A stretch of 64,000 bases of DNA from Clostridium estertheticum (GCF_011065935.2 NZ_JAAMNH020000001.1:2005001-2069000); one strand, 5' to 3'. Positions 44,451 through 54,511 are shown, numbered from the stretch's first letter. Numbers and translations: made by a program. The notes: generated from the sequence alone by a model not told the origin.

Positions 44451-45647
44451 TTGATATTTTTGGTTAATTTACTTATTATTATTATTATTAAAGCAACATT
44501 AGTTAAAGGTGGGGTTATTATAAGCATTTTAGTTTTATTAACAGTCATTTCTCCTTATACTGTGATTATACCAGTAATATACATGACATATAAGGTGTTA
44601 TTTGGGAAATTAATCATATACAAAAATCAATGGAATATAGGACTTTTTATAATTTTTATGTGGTCATTGATAGTAGGGGCTATAAATTATAGTCTTATGT
44701 CAATTGTGGCGTCTTTTGCTCTATTTATATATTTATGCATTAGTATTTTTCTGCAAAACTATTGCGAAAATGAAAATAAGGTAGAAAAGATATATAGGCA
44801 TTTAGTGTATTTTTCAGTTTTTTCAGCAATTTTTGGGATTATTGAAAAAATTATATCTATATATTTCCATTATAATATTTGGGAAAAATTTCTTGAGATT
44901 ACATCTCAGCCAGTAGTTAATGATAGAATATACAGTACCTTTGGAAATCCAAATGTAGCTGGCAATTGGTTTGCAATAATGATTGTTGTAGGTGTTTATT
45001 TTTGTAGTGTTACATCTAAAACTACAAAATTATTCTATCAAATATCAACACTTTTGTTTGTTATTGCGTTGTGTTTAACAGGGTCACGGGGAGCTTTCAT
45101 GGGTTTGTTATTTGGACTTTTTATTTTTTATCTTCTAAAAGCTAATAAAAAAGATATGTGGCTGGTTATAACAATATTTATATTTACAGCTATACTTACT
45201 TTTGCACCATCAGATATTTTAAAATATGTAACTGCTCATGATCTTGAAAGCTCATTTAGTAGTCGTTATGGAATATGGAATGGATGTTTAAAAATGATAA
45301 AAGCGAAGCCTTTTATAGGTTGGGGAATTACGGGAATTAATGACCATGGAGCAAGTTTTATGAAAGGTTATTATTATGCAACCTTATACCATGGGCATAA
45401 TATCTGGATTACTATTATGACCACACTTGGGGCTGTTGGAATATTAATATATGGTTATATGAAAATTAATTTATTTAGAAATTTAAAAACACTTTATTCG
45501 CAAAATTGTAAATTAATCCCAATGCTAGCAGGTATTCAAGCTGTAATAATTGGGCACGGATTGGTGGATTTTACAATGATTGCACCGCAGACTGGGTTAT
45601 TATTTATTGGTTGCTGCGCTATAATAAGTGCGCTTGCAAATAAATAA
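44451..45647 (+). CDS. O-antigen ligase/polymerase-like membrane protein
   Basis: A protein of up to 398 residues with about ten membrane segments and the Wzy_C/O-antigen-ligase landmarks: STFGNPNVAGNWFAIMIVV, LTGSRGAFMGLLFGL, SRYGIWNGCLKMIKAKPFIG, WGITG and the large outer loop ending HGHNIWITIMTTLGAVG. Such proteins polymerise or attach polysaccharide units at the outer face of the membrane. The start is uncertain: only TTG 44451 gives the full first helix, with no strong RBS; the next in-frame ATG at 44582 would remove it. An (ATT)5 run encodes five Ile at the N-terminus. No other polysaccharide genes are nearby. Confidence 0.8.
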   Translation: MIFLVNLLIIIIIKATLVKGGVIISILVLLTVISPYTVIIPVIYMTYKVLFGKLIIYKNQWNIGLFIIFMWSLIVGAINYSLMSIVASFALFIYLCISIFLQNYCENENKVEKIYRHLVYFSVFSAIFGIIEKIISIYFHYNIWEKFLEITSQPVVNDRIYSTFGNPNVAGNWFAIMIVVGVYFCSVTSKTTKLFYQISTLLFVIALCLTGSRGAFMGLLFGLFIFYLLKANKKDMWLVITIFIFTAILTFAPSDILKYVTAHDLESSFSSRYGIWNGCLKMIKAKPFIGWGITGINDHGASFMKGYYYATLYHGHNIWITIMTTLGAVGILIYGYMKINLFRNLKTLYSQNCKLIPMLAGIQAVIIGHGLVDFTMIAPQTGLLFIGCCAIISALANK

Positions 45648-45660
45648 CAATTATTATGCC

Positions 45661-45680
45661 ACTTGCCACGTGGGTGGCAC
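45661..45680 (-). repeat. Dispersed 20-base repeat, copy 2
   Basis: Reverse complement of the repeat at 17362-17381 with one mismatch; here it extends to an imperfect palindrome, TGCCACTTGCC / ACGTGGGTGGCA. Confidence 0.7.
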
Positions 45681-45738
45681 CAATGATATAGTATAAAAAG
45701 ATAACAAAAATATGTTTAATATAGAAAGGTAAATAAGA

Positions 45739-46845
45739 ATGATAAAATTTAAAAAACTAGGGCTTAGTGATGATATTCTAAGCGGTCTAAAAATTCAAGG
45801 AATAAGTGATCCAACGGAAATACAAGAGCAAAGTATTAAATTAATAAAGGATGGCATGGATGTTATAGCGGAGGCACAAACAGGTACTGGTAAGACCCTT
45901 GCGTTTCTACTGCCAATGTTTGATAATATGTCGGCTGATATAAGTACAATTCAAGGATTAATAGTGACTCCTACAAGAGAACTTGCAATACAGATAACCA
46001 GTGAGGCTAAGAAACTTGCAGAAGGTAAAAACTTAAATATTTTGGCGGCCTATGGTGGTAAGGATATAGGTGTGCAGCTAAAAAAACTAAAGGGAAATAT
46101 TCACCTAGTCATTGCAACGCCAGGTAGATTACTAGACCATCTAAGACGAGGTACCATACAACTTGATAAGCTAAAGACATTAGTGTTGGACGAGGCAGAT
46201 CAAATGCTCCTTATGGGATTTAAAAACGATATTGAAGATATTATAGAAAAAACACCTAAAAGCAGACAGACATTATGTTTTTCAGCAACTATGGGTTCAG
46301 ATGTAAAAAAGATGGCATATAAGTATATGAATGATCCTATAGAAATAATTATTAAAAAAGAAGAAACAACTCTTAAAAATATAAAGCAATTCTTAATAGA
46401 AACTACAGATAGAAAAAAACAAGAAGATTTATGTAAGGTTTTAGATGAAGATAATCCATTTATGGCTATCATTTTTTGTAGAACTAAAAGAAGAGTGGAT
46501 GATCTAGAGATGGCTCTTTATAAAAAAGGTTATAACTGTAAAAAGCTACATTCAGATATAACTCAAGCAAAAAGGGAAAAAATAATGAAAGAATTTAAAA
46601 AATGTGATATACAGTATTTGATTGCTACGGATGTAGCAGCTAGAGGGCTTGATATTAATGGAGTTAGTCATGTTTATAACTATGATATACCTGAAACTGC
46701 TGAAGGCTATATACATCGTATAGGAAGAACTGGAAGAGCTGGAGAAGAAGGATATACATATTTATTTGCAGCTCCCAAGGATAAATTTATTTTAGATGCA
46801 ATAGAAAAGAAAATAAAAGGTCAAATTCCTAGAAAGATTTTGTAG
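45739..46845 (+). CDS. DEAD-box RNA helicase
   Basis: A 368-residue helicase core. Q motif region (FKKLGLSDDILSGLKIQG, PTEIQEQSI), motif I AQTGTGKT at 46-53, Ia PTRELAIQ, II DEAD in LVLDEADQMLL, III SAT, and motifs V/VI ATDVAARGLDI and YIHRIGRTGRAG are all complete. It lacks the basic C-terminal extension of longer CshA-like enzymes, so it is a minimal DEAD-box protein. Roles in RNA remodelling and cold adaptation are common; nothing here decides. RBS AGAAAGG. Single gene with a strong terminator. Confidence 0.93.
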   Translation: MIKFKKLGLSDDILSGLKIQGISDPTEIQEQSIKLIKDGMDVIAEAQTGTGKTLAFLLPMFDNMSADISTIQGLIVTPTRELAIQITSEAKKLAEGKNLNILAAYGGKDIGVQLKKLKGNIHLVIATPGRLLDHLRRGTIQLDKLKTLVLDEADQMLLMGFKNDIEDIIEKTPKSRQTLCFSATMGSDVKKMAYKYMNDPIEIIIKKEETTLKNIKQFLIETTDRKKQEDLCKVLDEDNPFMAIIFCRTKRRVDDLEMALYKKGYNCKKLHSDITQAKREKIMKEFKKCDIQYLIATDVAARGLDINGVSHVYNYDIPETAEGYIHRIGRTGRAGEEGYTYLFAAPKDKFILDAIEKKIKGQIPRKIL

Positions 46846-46898
46846 TGGATTTTTTATCGCATAATAGATAATTCATTATTTAGAATAATTGAAATGAG

Positions 46899-46939
46899 AA
46901 AACACTTAAAGTTGGTTAATAGCCAACTTTAAGTGTTTT
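46899..46939. terminator. Bidirectional terminator
   Basis: Perfect arms AAAACACTTAAAGTTGG and complement, seven-base loop, T run; between convergent genes. Confidence 0.9.
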
Positions 46940-46982
46940 TAAAAAGCTATTTATTTTTCTGTGATTTTATTAATAAAAAAGG

Positions 46983-47174
46983 TTAAACAAATTTCTTAGC
47001 ACTCTTCCAATGCTTTGAAGCTAAATCATACTTTTGGAAATCTGGTATATCTCCCTTGGTTTCAACCAGTGCTTTAGCTACTTTTTTTAAATCACGTCGT
47101 GTTTCACAGTTAAAAGAATTTGATTCTTCTATTGATTGCATTACATCTTCCACCATTCCTTGGAACTTATTCAT
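46983..47174 (-). CDS. Small protein of unknown function
   Basis: A 63-residue soluble protein, largely helical (FQGMVEDVMQSIEESNSF, CETRRDLKKVAKALVETKG), ending DLASKHWKSAKKFV. A very good RBS (GGAGG seven bases before the ATG) and normal codon use support it. No family recognised; length and charge are compatible with a small regulatory or DNA/RNA-associated protein, but that is open. Confidence 0.65.
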   Translation of the reverse strand: MNKFQGMVEDVMQSIEESNSFNCETRRDLKKVAKALVETKGDIPDFQKYDLASKHWKSAKKFV

Positions 47175-47370
47175 TATAAAGCCTCCTTCAATTATTATTT
47201 TTTAACCAAGTAGTAATTTAATAAATTCTTATTGCGATAATTCTAAATGTTCTATTCTTAATTGCTTCATTGCACATATAGTTTTAACTAATTAAAACCC
47301 TAATATACTTATTAATCATCCTCAAAAAATAGGTTAATCTATTTTTAAAGATGCTTATATTTTCTAATAA

Positions 47371-47413
47371 AAAAGTACACAACACCTAAAAATAATATAT
47401 GTTGTGTACTTTT
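47371..47413 (-). terminator. Terminator of the CorC/HlyC gene
   Basis: Arms AAAAGTACACAACA and TGTTGTGTACTTTT with a 15-base loop; A run on the plus strand gives a T tail on the minus strand. Confidence 0.85.
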
Positions 47414-47419
47414 CTTATA

Positions 47420-48676
47420 TTAAGTTATAATTTTTAGTTTTACTATTCGATTTTTACTGGTGTTTTGTATAATAAATTTTGTATCGTTATAAATTATTGT
47501 TTCGCCTGTCTTTGGAAGTCGTCCGTGTATTCCTGTAACGAAGCCACCTATGGTATCAAAATCCTCTGATTCTATATTGAGACCTATCATTTCATTAACC
47601 ATGTTTATTCTCGTGTTACCAGCAACAATAAATTCATCTTCTTTAACAACTTCAATTTGATCTGGATCATCATCATATTCATCGTCTATATCTCCAACTA
47701 TTTCTTCTACTAAATCTTCAATTGTTACAAGTCCAGCAGTACCACCATATTCATCTAATAAAATAGCTATAGGCACTCTTTTTAAACGCATATCAGCAAA
47801 TAAATCCACAGTGCTTTTAAACTCGTAGGTAAAGTAAGGCACACGCATATGTTTCTCTATAGTAAATTCTTCTATTTCATTTTCAAAGAAAATTAAATCT
47901 TTAAGATATAAAACACCAATAATATTATCAATATTCTCTTGGTATATAGGAACTCTAGAAAATTGTTCTTGTTTGAAGATCTTTATGAGTTCTTCATAAG
48001 TTGAGTTTACATTTGCTACAATCATATCAGTTCTTGGAGTCATAACATCTTTTGCCTGTGAATCTCCAAATTCAAATACATTATAGATCATTTGCTTCTC
48101 TTCGCCTTCTAAAACCCCTTCTTCATGGCTTACACTAACCATAGTTTTCAACTCTTCTTCAGTAATAAATGGTCTCTGCTTACCTATTTCTCCACCCATT
48201 AATTTTATAATGGAATTTGTAATATAAATTAATACTGTAATAAGTGGATTTAAAATGAAGGTAATTAGATTTATTGGCCGAGCAACTTTTAAAGCTACTT
48301 TCTCTGAGTTTTGTGCGGCTAATGACTTTGGCGTTATTTCTCCGAAAATCAATACAAAAATTGTCATTACAGCGGTTGCAATACCTACTGCAGAGTCACC
48401 TAAAGAGGGTCCTAAATATTTAATTGCCAAGGAAGTTGCTAGTGCAGAAGCACCGATATTGGCCACAGTATTTCCTACCAATATGCCACCTAATAGTTTA
48501 CTTGGATTTTTAAGTAATTTATTAATTAGTGCAGCGCCTTTAATTTCTGATTCTACCATATGCCTTAATCTGATTTTACTTAAAGTCATTAGGGCAGTTT
48601 CAGAAGAAGAGAAAAAAGCTGAAAATCCTAATAAAATCACTAAAGATATAATTTGCCACGTACCATCGGGGTCCAT
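47420..48676 (-). CDS. CNNM/CorC-family (HlyC/CorC) membrane protein
   Basis: A 418-residue protein: DUF21/CNNM membrane domain with three or four helices (residues about 5-150, FSAFFSSSETALMTLSKIRL and GGILVGNTVANIGASALA), a CBS pair (about 200-320, VMTPRTDMIVANVNSTYEEL and FSRVPIYQENIDNIIGVLYL), and a C-terminal CorC/HlyC transporter-associated domain (FIVAGNTRINMVNEMIGLNI). The family moves Mg2+ or Co2+ or affects divalent-metal resistance; the haemolysin name is historical. The ATG has AAGGAG 12 bases upstream, a slightly long gap. Single gene. Confidence 0.93.
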   Translation of the reverse strand: MDPDGTWQIISLVILLGFSAFFSSSETALMTLSKIRLRHMVESEIKGAALINKLLKNPSKLLGGILVGNTVANIGASALATSLAIKYLGPSLGDSAVGIATAVMTIFVLIFGEITPKSLAAQNSEKVALKVARPINLITFILNPLITVLIYITNSIIKLMGGEIGKQRPFITEEELKTMVSVSHEEGVLEGEEKQMIYNVFEFGDSQAKDVMTPRTDMIVANVNSTYEELIKIFKQEQFSRVPIYQENIDNIIGVLYLKDLIFFENEIEEFTIEKHMRVPYFTYEFKSTVDLFADMRLKRVPIAILLDEYGGTAGLVTIEDLVEEIVGDIDDEYDDDPDQIEVVKEDEFIVAGNTRINMVNEMIGLNIESEDFDTIGGFVTGIHGRLPKTGETIIYNDTKFIIQNTSKNRIVKLKIIT

Positions 48677-48811
48677 AATATGTTCACACTCCTTAAGATA
48701 TAACCTAAAAAAATTATATCATAAAATGAGAGATATTCAAATAAAATTATCATTAATATTTCAAAGTATTGTATTTTTTTGTATACAAATACAATTATTC
48801 AAACTCCGGTA

Positions 48812-49264
48812 CTACTTACAAAAGTCCTTTGTTAATTTATTATATAGTGCAATTAAGAATATTTTTAAATACTGTAGGATTATAATTATAAAAAAAGCTA
48901 TTAAAAAAAAGTGGTAAGATAGTAGTGTTTGAAATTTAGAATAAAATACATACAATAGGCAAATTAAATTGGAAACAAAAAGATAAATTATGGGTTTGAT
49001 AAGCGAACTATTCATTTTTTTAGTATAACTATATATTAAAAAAATAATACAAAAAATAATTCCCAAAAATAAGAGGCTTTTATATGTATATGTGAAGCTT
49101 GAAGTAAAAATTTCTTTTGAGAACACAGCTTTTTTAAAAACCAAATATCGCATTAATCCCATTTTTCTGTCCGAGAAATATTGTAGGAGTAGTGGTGGAA
49201 TGAGTATTAGTAACTGTAAGAGTGTAATTATTCTTTTTAGTATTGTAATATTATAAGTTTTCAT
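48812..49264 (-). CDS. Small membrane protein of unknown function
   Basis: A 150-residue protein with four hydrophobic segments (about 8-27, 62-81, 91-110 and 118-138) and basic connecting loops. The start ATG 49264 has AAGGTG six bases upstream; GTG 49273 would overlap it. The sequence is rich in Ile, Leu, Phe and Lys and matches nothing I know. Coding is supported by the RBS, open frame and alternation of hydrophobic helices, but a spurious ORF in AT-rich DNA is not excluded. Confidence 0.5.
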   Translation of the reverse strand: MKTYNITILKRIITLLQLLILIPPLLLQYFSDRKMGLMRYLVFKKAVFSKEIFTSSFTYTYKSLLFLGIIFCIIFLIYSYTKKMNSSLIKPIIYLFVSNLICLLYVFYSKFQTLLSYHFFLIAFFIIIILQYLKIFLIALYNKLTKDFCK

Positions 49265-49306
49265 ATGATTCACCTTCTTAATTATATTGTTTTTTCAGTT
49301 AAATAT

Positions 49307-49345
49307 AACACAAAAGGGCAATATTTTAATATGCCCTTTTGTGTT
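49307..49345. terminator. Hairpin downstream of the rhodanese gene
   Basis: Arms AACACAAAAGGGCA and TGCCCTTTTGTGTT with an 11-base loop. The T tail is better on the plus strand than on the minus strand, where it would serve the rhodanese gene. Confidence 0.65.
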
Positions 49346-49349
49346 TTTA

Positions 49350-50735
49350 TTATTTAGCTTTTGGTTCACCTTTTTCTACAGGGTTTTTAGGGTTTGCACT
49401 CCATTCATACCATCCATTACTGTATAATGAAATATTTTTAAGTCCCATTACATCAGCATAGGTTAGAACTTCGGCGGCCCTCCAACCAGAACCACAGAAG
49501 AAGGAAAGTCTTTGATCTGGAGTAATTCCTTGCTCTTTCCACATAGCTAATATTTCGTCTTTATTACGCATGGTGTTGTCTATATTTCTATAATCCTGCA
49601 GATGATTTGGGTCGCTACCAGCATGACCCCAAGTAGAGCCTGCGGGTCTTCCCATGAATTTTAAATCACTGTAGCCAGATATCTTGCCAGTATACTCATC
49701 CCAGCTTCTTACATCTACAAGTTTACTATTAGCTTTATCCGCTAATATTTCTTTTGCTTTGTTTATGTCTACTATATATCCCTTATTTACTGGTATTATG
49801 GCACCAAAGGAACTTACCGGTTTTTTTGGATTAGAAATTGTTTCCGTTTCATAACCAGCATTTCTAAAAGCAGCAGTTCCGCCATTTAAAACCCTAACAT
49901 CCTTAACTCCAATGTACTTTGCTATGGCAGCAATTCTAAAAGAGGCCATTGGATCAGGTCCGTATAGAACAACTGTTGTATCTGCAGTTAATCCGTTTTT
50001 TTCTGCAAATGTTTTAAGAGCCGCATCAGAGTTAATGCTCCAAAGTGGAGCTGATTCTATTTCATCTGTATTTATATGCACTGCACCTTTAACATGACCT
50101 TTTTTGTAATCTTCATCTTTAGATTCTTCGCCCCAGGCAACTTCGAAAATTTTATATTTATCATTAGTGTAAGTTTCTGGTTTTTTACCATTAACTAAGT
50201 CATTTACAAAGGAAGGTGGAACTAACATTTGATAGTTTGCATAATTTTCCATTGGAAGACTAGCATCAGCAGCCCACTGTTTAACATCATATGTATAAAT
50301 ATTTACTATTCCTTTTTGCTTTAAATATGTTGCAACGGCCTGTGCATCTTTTCCATTTGCATCGCACAATACAACACTTTTATCCGCTGAAATGTTCTTT
50401 ATTCTTAGTGCTTTTTCTAAAATTTTATCCTTTTCTTTATCTTCTGCCTTTAACCAGGTAGCAGAAAAATCCGTCGCACCTTTAATGTGTCCACCACGCA
50501 GGACCCCATCTAGTCTCCAACCATTAAATGCGTCATTTGCTCTTGTATCCACTACTATCCAGCCCTTGTTAAGTAGTTTCTCTTTTAAATCTTTAGTGCT
50601 TATAGCTTTAATCACTGATGCATTAGTATCCGTTGTGGCTTTTTTTACCTCTTTATTACTTGAACACCCAATAAAAGACATTGCAGTAGTAACAGTAATA
50701 AGGGTAGCTAACGTAAGTTTTGTAAATTTTTTCAT
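49350..50735 (-). CDS. Lipoprotein with three rhodanese domains
   Basis: A 461-residue exported protein: signal peptide and lipobox SFIGC, then three rhodanese-like domains. Domain 1 (about 45-155) has VVDTRANDAFNGW and active-site loop CDANGKDA. Domain 2 (about 180-280) has the fold, but the Cys position reads Tyr (VVLYGPDPMASF), so it should be inactive. Domain 3 (about 315-445) has LVDVRSWDEYTG and the complete loop CGSGWRA. Rhodaneses transfer sulfane sulfur, for example from thiosulfate. Outer-face location suggests handling of external sulfur compounds. The start ATG 50735 follows GGGAGGG by six bases. Confidence 0.88.
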   Translation of the reverse strand: MKKFTKLTLATLITVTTAMSFIGCSSNKEVKKATTDTNASVIKAISTKDLKEKLLNKGWIVVDTRANDAFNGWRLDGVLRGGHIKGATDFSATWLKAEDKEKDKILEKALRIKNISADKSVVLCDANGKDAQAVATYLKQKGIVNIYTYDVKQWAADASLPMENYANYQMLVPPSFVNDLVNGKKPETYTNDKYKIFEVAWGEESKDEDYKKGHVKGAVHINTDEIESAPLWSINSDAALKTFAEKNGLTADTTVVLYGPDPMASFRIAAIAKYIGVKDVRVLNGGTAAFRNAGYETETISNPKKPVSSFGAIIPVNKGYIVDINKAKEILADKANSKLVDVRSWDEYTGKISGYSDLKFMGRPAGSTWGHAGSDPNHLQDYRNIDNTMRNKDEILAMWKEQGITPDQRLSFFCGSGWRAAEVLTYADVMGLKNISLYSNGWYEWSANPKNPVEKGEPKAK

Positions 50736-51019
50736 AATAATCCCTCCCAAACAGAAAAATTTTAACATATAACCAGAAAAGATGCTAATTTATTTTTCTG
50801 ATAAGTAACCTATTAACTATTTCAATTTCCTATAGCTATCATATATTATTCGCTGAAGTCCATAATTAATGCAATTAAGTGTAGTATTTTGTTGGTAATT
50901 ATCAATTACAGGGAAATTATAGGATGAATAGTATATGAAATGTTATTTTATGTGTTATTATATATGTGAATATATAGTTGTAAGCACACAATAAGTACAA
51001 TTAAAAAAGGAGCTAATTT
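50736..51019. other. Divergent intergenic region
   Basis: About 280 bases between the rhodanese lipoprotein and the hybrid kinase hold the promoters of both. No hairpin or obvious operator is seen. Confidence 0.4.
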
Positions 51020-54000
51020 ATGGCGAAAATTAAGTCGCATAAAATTAAAATATTTATTTTACTATCAATAACTCTAATTACTATTATTACAATAATTAAA
51101 GGAAGTAGTGAAATTAGCCATACAAAAAAGAATGTACCCGTGGCAGAGAAAGGGGTACTAGACCTAAGAAATTGGGATTTTAAGGCGGATGGTATGATAA
51201 AACTTAATGGAGGATGGGAATTTTATGATAATAAATTGCTTTTACCTGAGGACTTCAAAAGCGATATAAAACAAGACGTTAAGTATGAAAATTTACCAGG
51301 TATTTTTGGTGAGCGAGGATATTGTACATATAGATTAAAGCTACTTATGAAGAATGAAGAGGAGCTTTATTCAGTAAAGATAGATTTTATTCAAAATGCA
51401 TATGAACTTTGGGCTAACAATAAATTAATAACCTCTGTTGGAAAAGTGGGCAAAGCTAAAAATGAAATGGTTCCAAAATTAAATCCAGCTATAGGATCCT
51501 TTTATGTGGAAAAGGGAGAAACTTATTTAGTCCTTAGAGTTAGTAATTTTTATAATAAATATGGATACATAGATACACTAATATTGGGGAAATCAGAAGA
51601 AATTACAGCTATGAGGGAGAAAAAGATAGCCCTTAGTGTATTTATTTTTGGATGTAGTATTATGGCTGCTATATATAGTATTGGAGTATTTATTAATAGA
51701 AGAAAAGATAAGGCACAATTATATTTTGCAATGATTTGTGTAATTATTGCTATTAGAACATTATTTATTGGGGAAGGATTTTTAATTTCACTATTACCAA
51801 ATCTTAATTATATCTTTTCTACAAAAATAAAAATATGGACATTTTATGCTTATATTCCTTTTATTATTTTATGCATAGATAAGTCTTATGAGAAAATAAT
51901 GTCACCTAAATTAGTAAAAACATCCAATTATTTAGCTTTACTATATACTTTAATTGTAATTTTTATTCCCATGGAATACTATTTATACTATATAGCCCCT
52001 TTTGAAGCATTTGCACTATTATCTATCTTTTATATGATGTACAAAATCTCTATAATATACATAGATCGGGGACAATCGGACTATATAGTTGTGGTAGGAT
52101 TATTTGCACTATTTATTACAAGGATTAACGATATTTTGTATGAATACAGTATTGTATTTACTGATTCATTTGCGTCCCTTGGCATATTGATATTTATTAT
52201 TGTCAATTACTATGTTTTAGCAAAGCGCCAAGCGGATGAACTTTCAAGTGTTGAGAATACAAGTGCTAAACTTAAATCTCTAAACGACTTAAAAGATGAT
52301 TTTCTTGCTGTAACTTCACATGAATTAAAAACTCCATTGAATGGAATTATTGGATTAACTGAAGGTATAGTGACCAATAAGGGAGTCAATTTAGATGGTG
52401 AGCTTAGAGAGGATCTATTTTTGGTGAACTCTAGTGCTAAAAGATTATCTAACTTGGTCAATGATATGATGACATTTTCTAAGCTTAAAAATAATGAAAT
52501 TGTATTACACAGGAAGCCAGTTAATATAAGTAATGTGGTAGAGATGGTAATAAAATTTAATCGAATATCTATAAATAGTAAAAATGTTATTTTTACTAAT
52601 ACAATTGACAAAAATGCACCTTATGTATTTGGGGATGAAGACAGAATACAGCAAATCCTATATAATTTACTGGGCAATGCTATAAAATTCACACATACAG
52701 GAAAGATAACATTATCCTATAAATTATTGAATTCTTTTATTGAGATTTCTGTAACAGACACAGGAATAGGAATTCCACAGCATAAGCTTAATAAGATTTT
52801 TAATAGATATGAGCAAGTGGATGGAATTTCAGAAAAGTATGGTGGCACTGGAGTAGGACTTTATGTAACTAAAGAACTTATCCAAATACAAGGTGGAACT
52901 ATAGTGGTTTCTTCAATTATAGGAAAAGGAAGTAAATTTATGTTTACTATTCCTTTATGCACAGAAGAAGACCTAAGGAATAATCCTCAGGAAAGCCAAC
53001 CAAATATAAACAAAGGAGAAATACAAGCTGAATATTTAAAGCACTTAGAGTTAAAACCTAATCTTGTAAGTATATCATTGGAGCATGGTAAGAAAATTAT
53101 TGATGAAAATATAAAATCAACAAGCAGTGATAAATATAGAATTTTGATAGTTGATGATGAGTATGTTAACCGTAAGGTATTAAAAAATTATCTGTCAAAT
53201 GACACCTTTGAAGTATTAGAAGCATCATCCGGCACTGAAGCATTGAGGATAGTAGAAGAGAATGCGGATTTAGATTTAGTAATTCTTGATATGATGATGC
53301 CGGATATTTTAGGTTATAAAGTATGTGAGATTATTAGGGAAAAACAATCTATATTTGAACTTCCTGTGTTAATTATGACTGCAGATAGTAGCCTAGAGCA
53401 CTTAGTTATATCCTTTGAATGTGGTGCAAATGATTATTTAAGGAAACCATTTAATATTCATGAGTTATTATGTAGAATAAACACACTGATAACCTTAAAG
53501 CATTCCGTTAAACAAGCATTATCCTTAGTACATGAGCTTGGAATAGCTAAAAACCAAGTTAAGGAACTTAGTATGCAAAGCGCCGAAACTAGTAAACGGG
53601 TTGAAGAGCTTATGGCATATGATAAAGTTAAAACTGAATTTTTTGCTAATTTATCACATGAACTTAGAACTCCTCTAAATGTAATTTGTAGTACGATACA
53701 ACTAATAAAATCCCTTGACGGATCAAAGGAACTAGGTGAAGAAAAAATAAAATATTATATCAATATCATGAATCAAAATTCCCTTAGGTTACTTAGACTT
53801 ATAAACAATATAATAGATACAACTAAAATAGAGGCAGATTACATAAGCCTTCAATTGAAAAATGGAGACATAGTCTATGTTGTAGAGGAAATATCGCAAT
53901 CTGTAGCTGAGTATATAAAAAATCATGGCATAACCCTTATATTTGATACTGATATAGAAGAAAAGACCATTGCGTTTGATGAAGAAAAAATAGAAAGAAT

Positions 54001-54415
54001 TATGTTGAATTTATTATCTAATGCAGTTAAATTTACAAAGGAAAATGGAAGCATTCTAGTTAATATACATGATAAAGGTGATTTTATTCAAATATCTATA
54101 AAGGATACAGGTATAGGAATTCCAAAAGATAAGTTAGATTTTATTTTTCAACGGTTTGCCCAAATTGACAAATCCACATCAAGACAGAATGAAGGCAGTG
54201 GAATAGGGCTGGCTTTAGTAAAGTCTCTTGTAGAGATGCATGATGGTGAAATTCATGCAAATAGTGTAGAGGGAGAGGGAAGTGAATTTATTATAACACT
54301 ACCAGTTAGAATTGTAGATACGACGAAAGAAGAAAATAATCTTAAAAATAAAGAGGTATTTGAAACAAATTATGACGAAAATTTATCCATAGAGTTCTCT
54401 GATATTTATAAATGA
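51020..54415 (+). CDS. 7TMR-DISM hybrid histidine kinase with two kinase modules
   Basis: A 1131-residue membrane sensor: N-terminal membrane anchor (about 9-27), extracytoplasmic jelly-roll domain of the 7TMR-DISM type (about 45-195, LNGGWEFYDNKLLLPEDF), seven membrane helices (about 200-400), kinase module 1 (TSHELKTPLNG, phospho-His434, then HATPase), a receiver domain (phospho-Asp757 in LVILDMMMPDILG), and kinase module 2 (LSHELRTPLNV, phospho-His880, then HATPase with GIGLALVKSL). Both kinase cores carry intact N, G1 and G2 boxes. No Hpt domain or separate response regulator is adjacent, so the output is elsewhere. The sensed ligand is probably a carbohydrate or small acid, from the family. 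RBS AAGGAG. Confidence 0.93.
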   Translation: MAKIKSHKIKIFILLSITLITIITIIKGSSEISHTKKNVPVAEKGVLDLRNWDFKADGMIKLNGGWEFYDNKLLLPEDFKSDIKQDVKYENLPGIFGERGYCTYRLKLLMKNEEELYSVKIDFIQNAYELWANNKLITSVGKVGKAKNEMVPKLNPAIGSFYVEKGETYLVLRVSNFYNKYGYIDTLILGKSEEITAMREKKIALSVFIFGCSIMAAIYSIGVFINRRKDKAQLYFAMICVIIAIRTLFIGEGFLISLLPNLNYIFSTKIKIWTFYAYIPFIILCIDKSYEKIMSPKLVKTSNYLALLYTLIVIFIPMEYYLYYIAPFEAFALLSIFYMMYKISIIYIDRGQSDYIVVVGLFALFITRINDILYEYSIVFTDSFASLGILIFIIVNYYVLAKRQADELSSVENTSAKLKSLNDLKDDFLAVTSHELKTPLNGIIGLTEGIVTNKGVNLDGELREDLFLVNSSAKRLSNLVNDMMTFSKLKNNEIVLHRKPVNISNVVEMVIKFNRISINSKNVIFTNTIDKNAPYVFGDEDRIQQILYNLLGNAIKFTHTGKITLSYKLLNSFIEISVTDTGIGIPQHKLNKIFNRYEQVDGISEKYGGTGVGLYVTKELIQIQGGTIVVSSIIGKGSKFMFTIPLCTEEDLRNNPQESQPNINKGEIQAEYLKHLELKPNLVSISLEHGKKIIDENIKSTSSDKYRILIVDDEYVNRKVLKNYLSNDTFEVLEASSGTEALRIVEENADLDLVILDMMMPDILGYKVCEIIREKQSIFELPVLIMTADSSLEHLVISFECGANDYLRKPFNIHELLCRINTLITLKHSVKQALSLVHELGIAKNQVKELSMQSAETSKRVEELMAYDKVKTEFFANLSHELRTPLNVICSTIQLIKSLDGSKELGEEKIKYYINIMNQNSLRLLRLINNIIDTTKIEADYISLQLKNGDIVYVVEEISQSVAEYIKNHGITLIFDTDIEEKTIAFDEEKIERIMLNLLSNAVKFTKENGSILVNIHDKGDFIQISIKDTGIGIPKDKLDFIFQRFAQIDKSTSRQNEGSGIGLALVKSLVEMHDGEIHANSVEGEGSEFIITLPVRIVDTTKEENNLKNKEVFETNYDENLSIEFSDIYK

Positions 54416-54441
54416 GACTATTGAGTTTAAAACCATAAGAG

Positions 54442-54497
54442 AAGAAATGAACCCTTCTTGAAAATTATTTAAAATTTTCAAGAAGGGTTCATTTCTT
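54442..54497. terminator. Long bidirectional terminator
   Basis: A perfect 25-base stem (AAGAAATGAACCCTTCTTGA plus AAATT and complement) with a six-base loop, between convergent genes. Confidence 0.9.
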
Positions 54498-54511
54498 TTG
54501 TGAAGATAAGT

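Noticed and set aside
48255..48917. 220-codon plus-strand open frame
   Set aside because: It lies opposite the CorC/HlyC gene, has no good RBS, and its translation is a mirror of that gene's codons.
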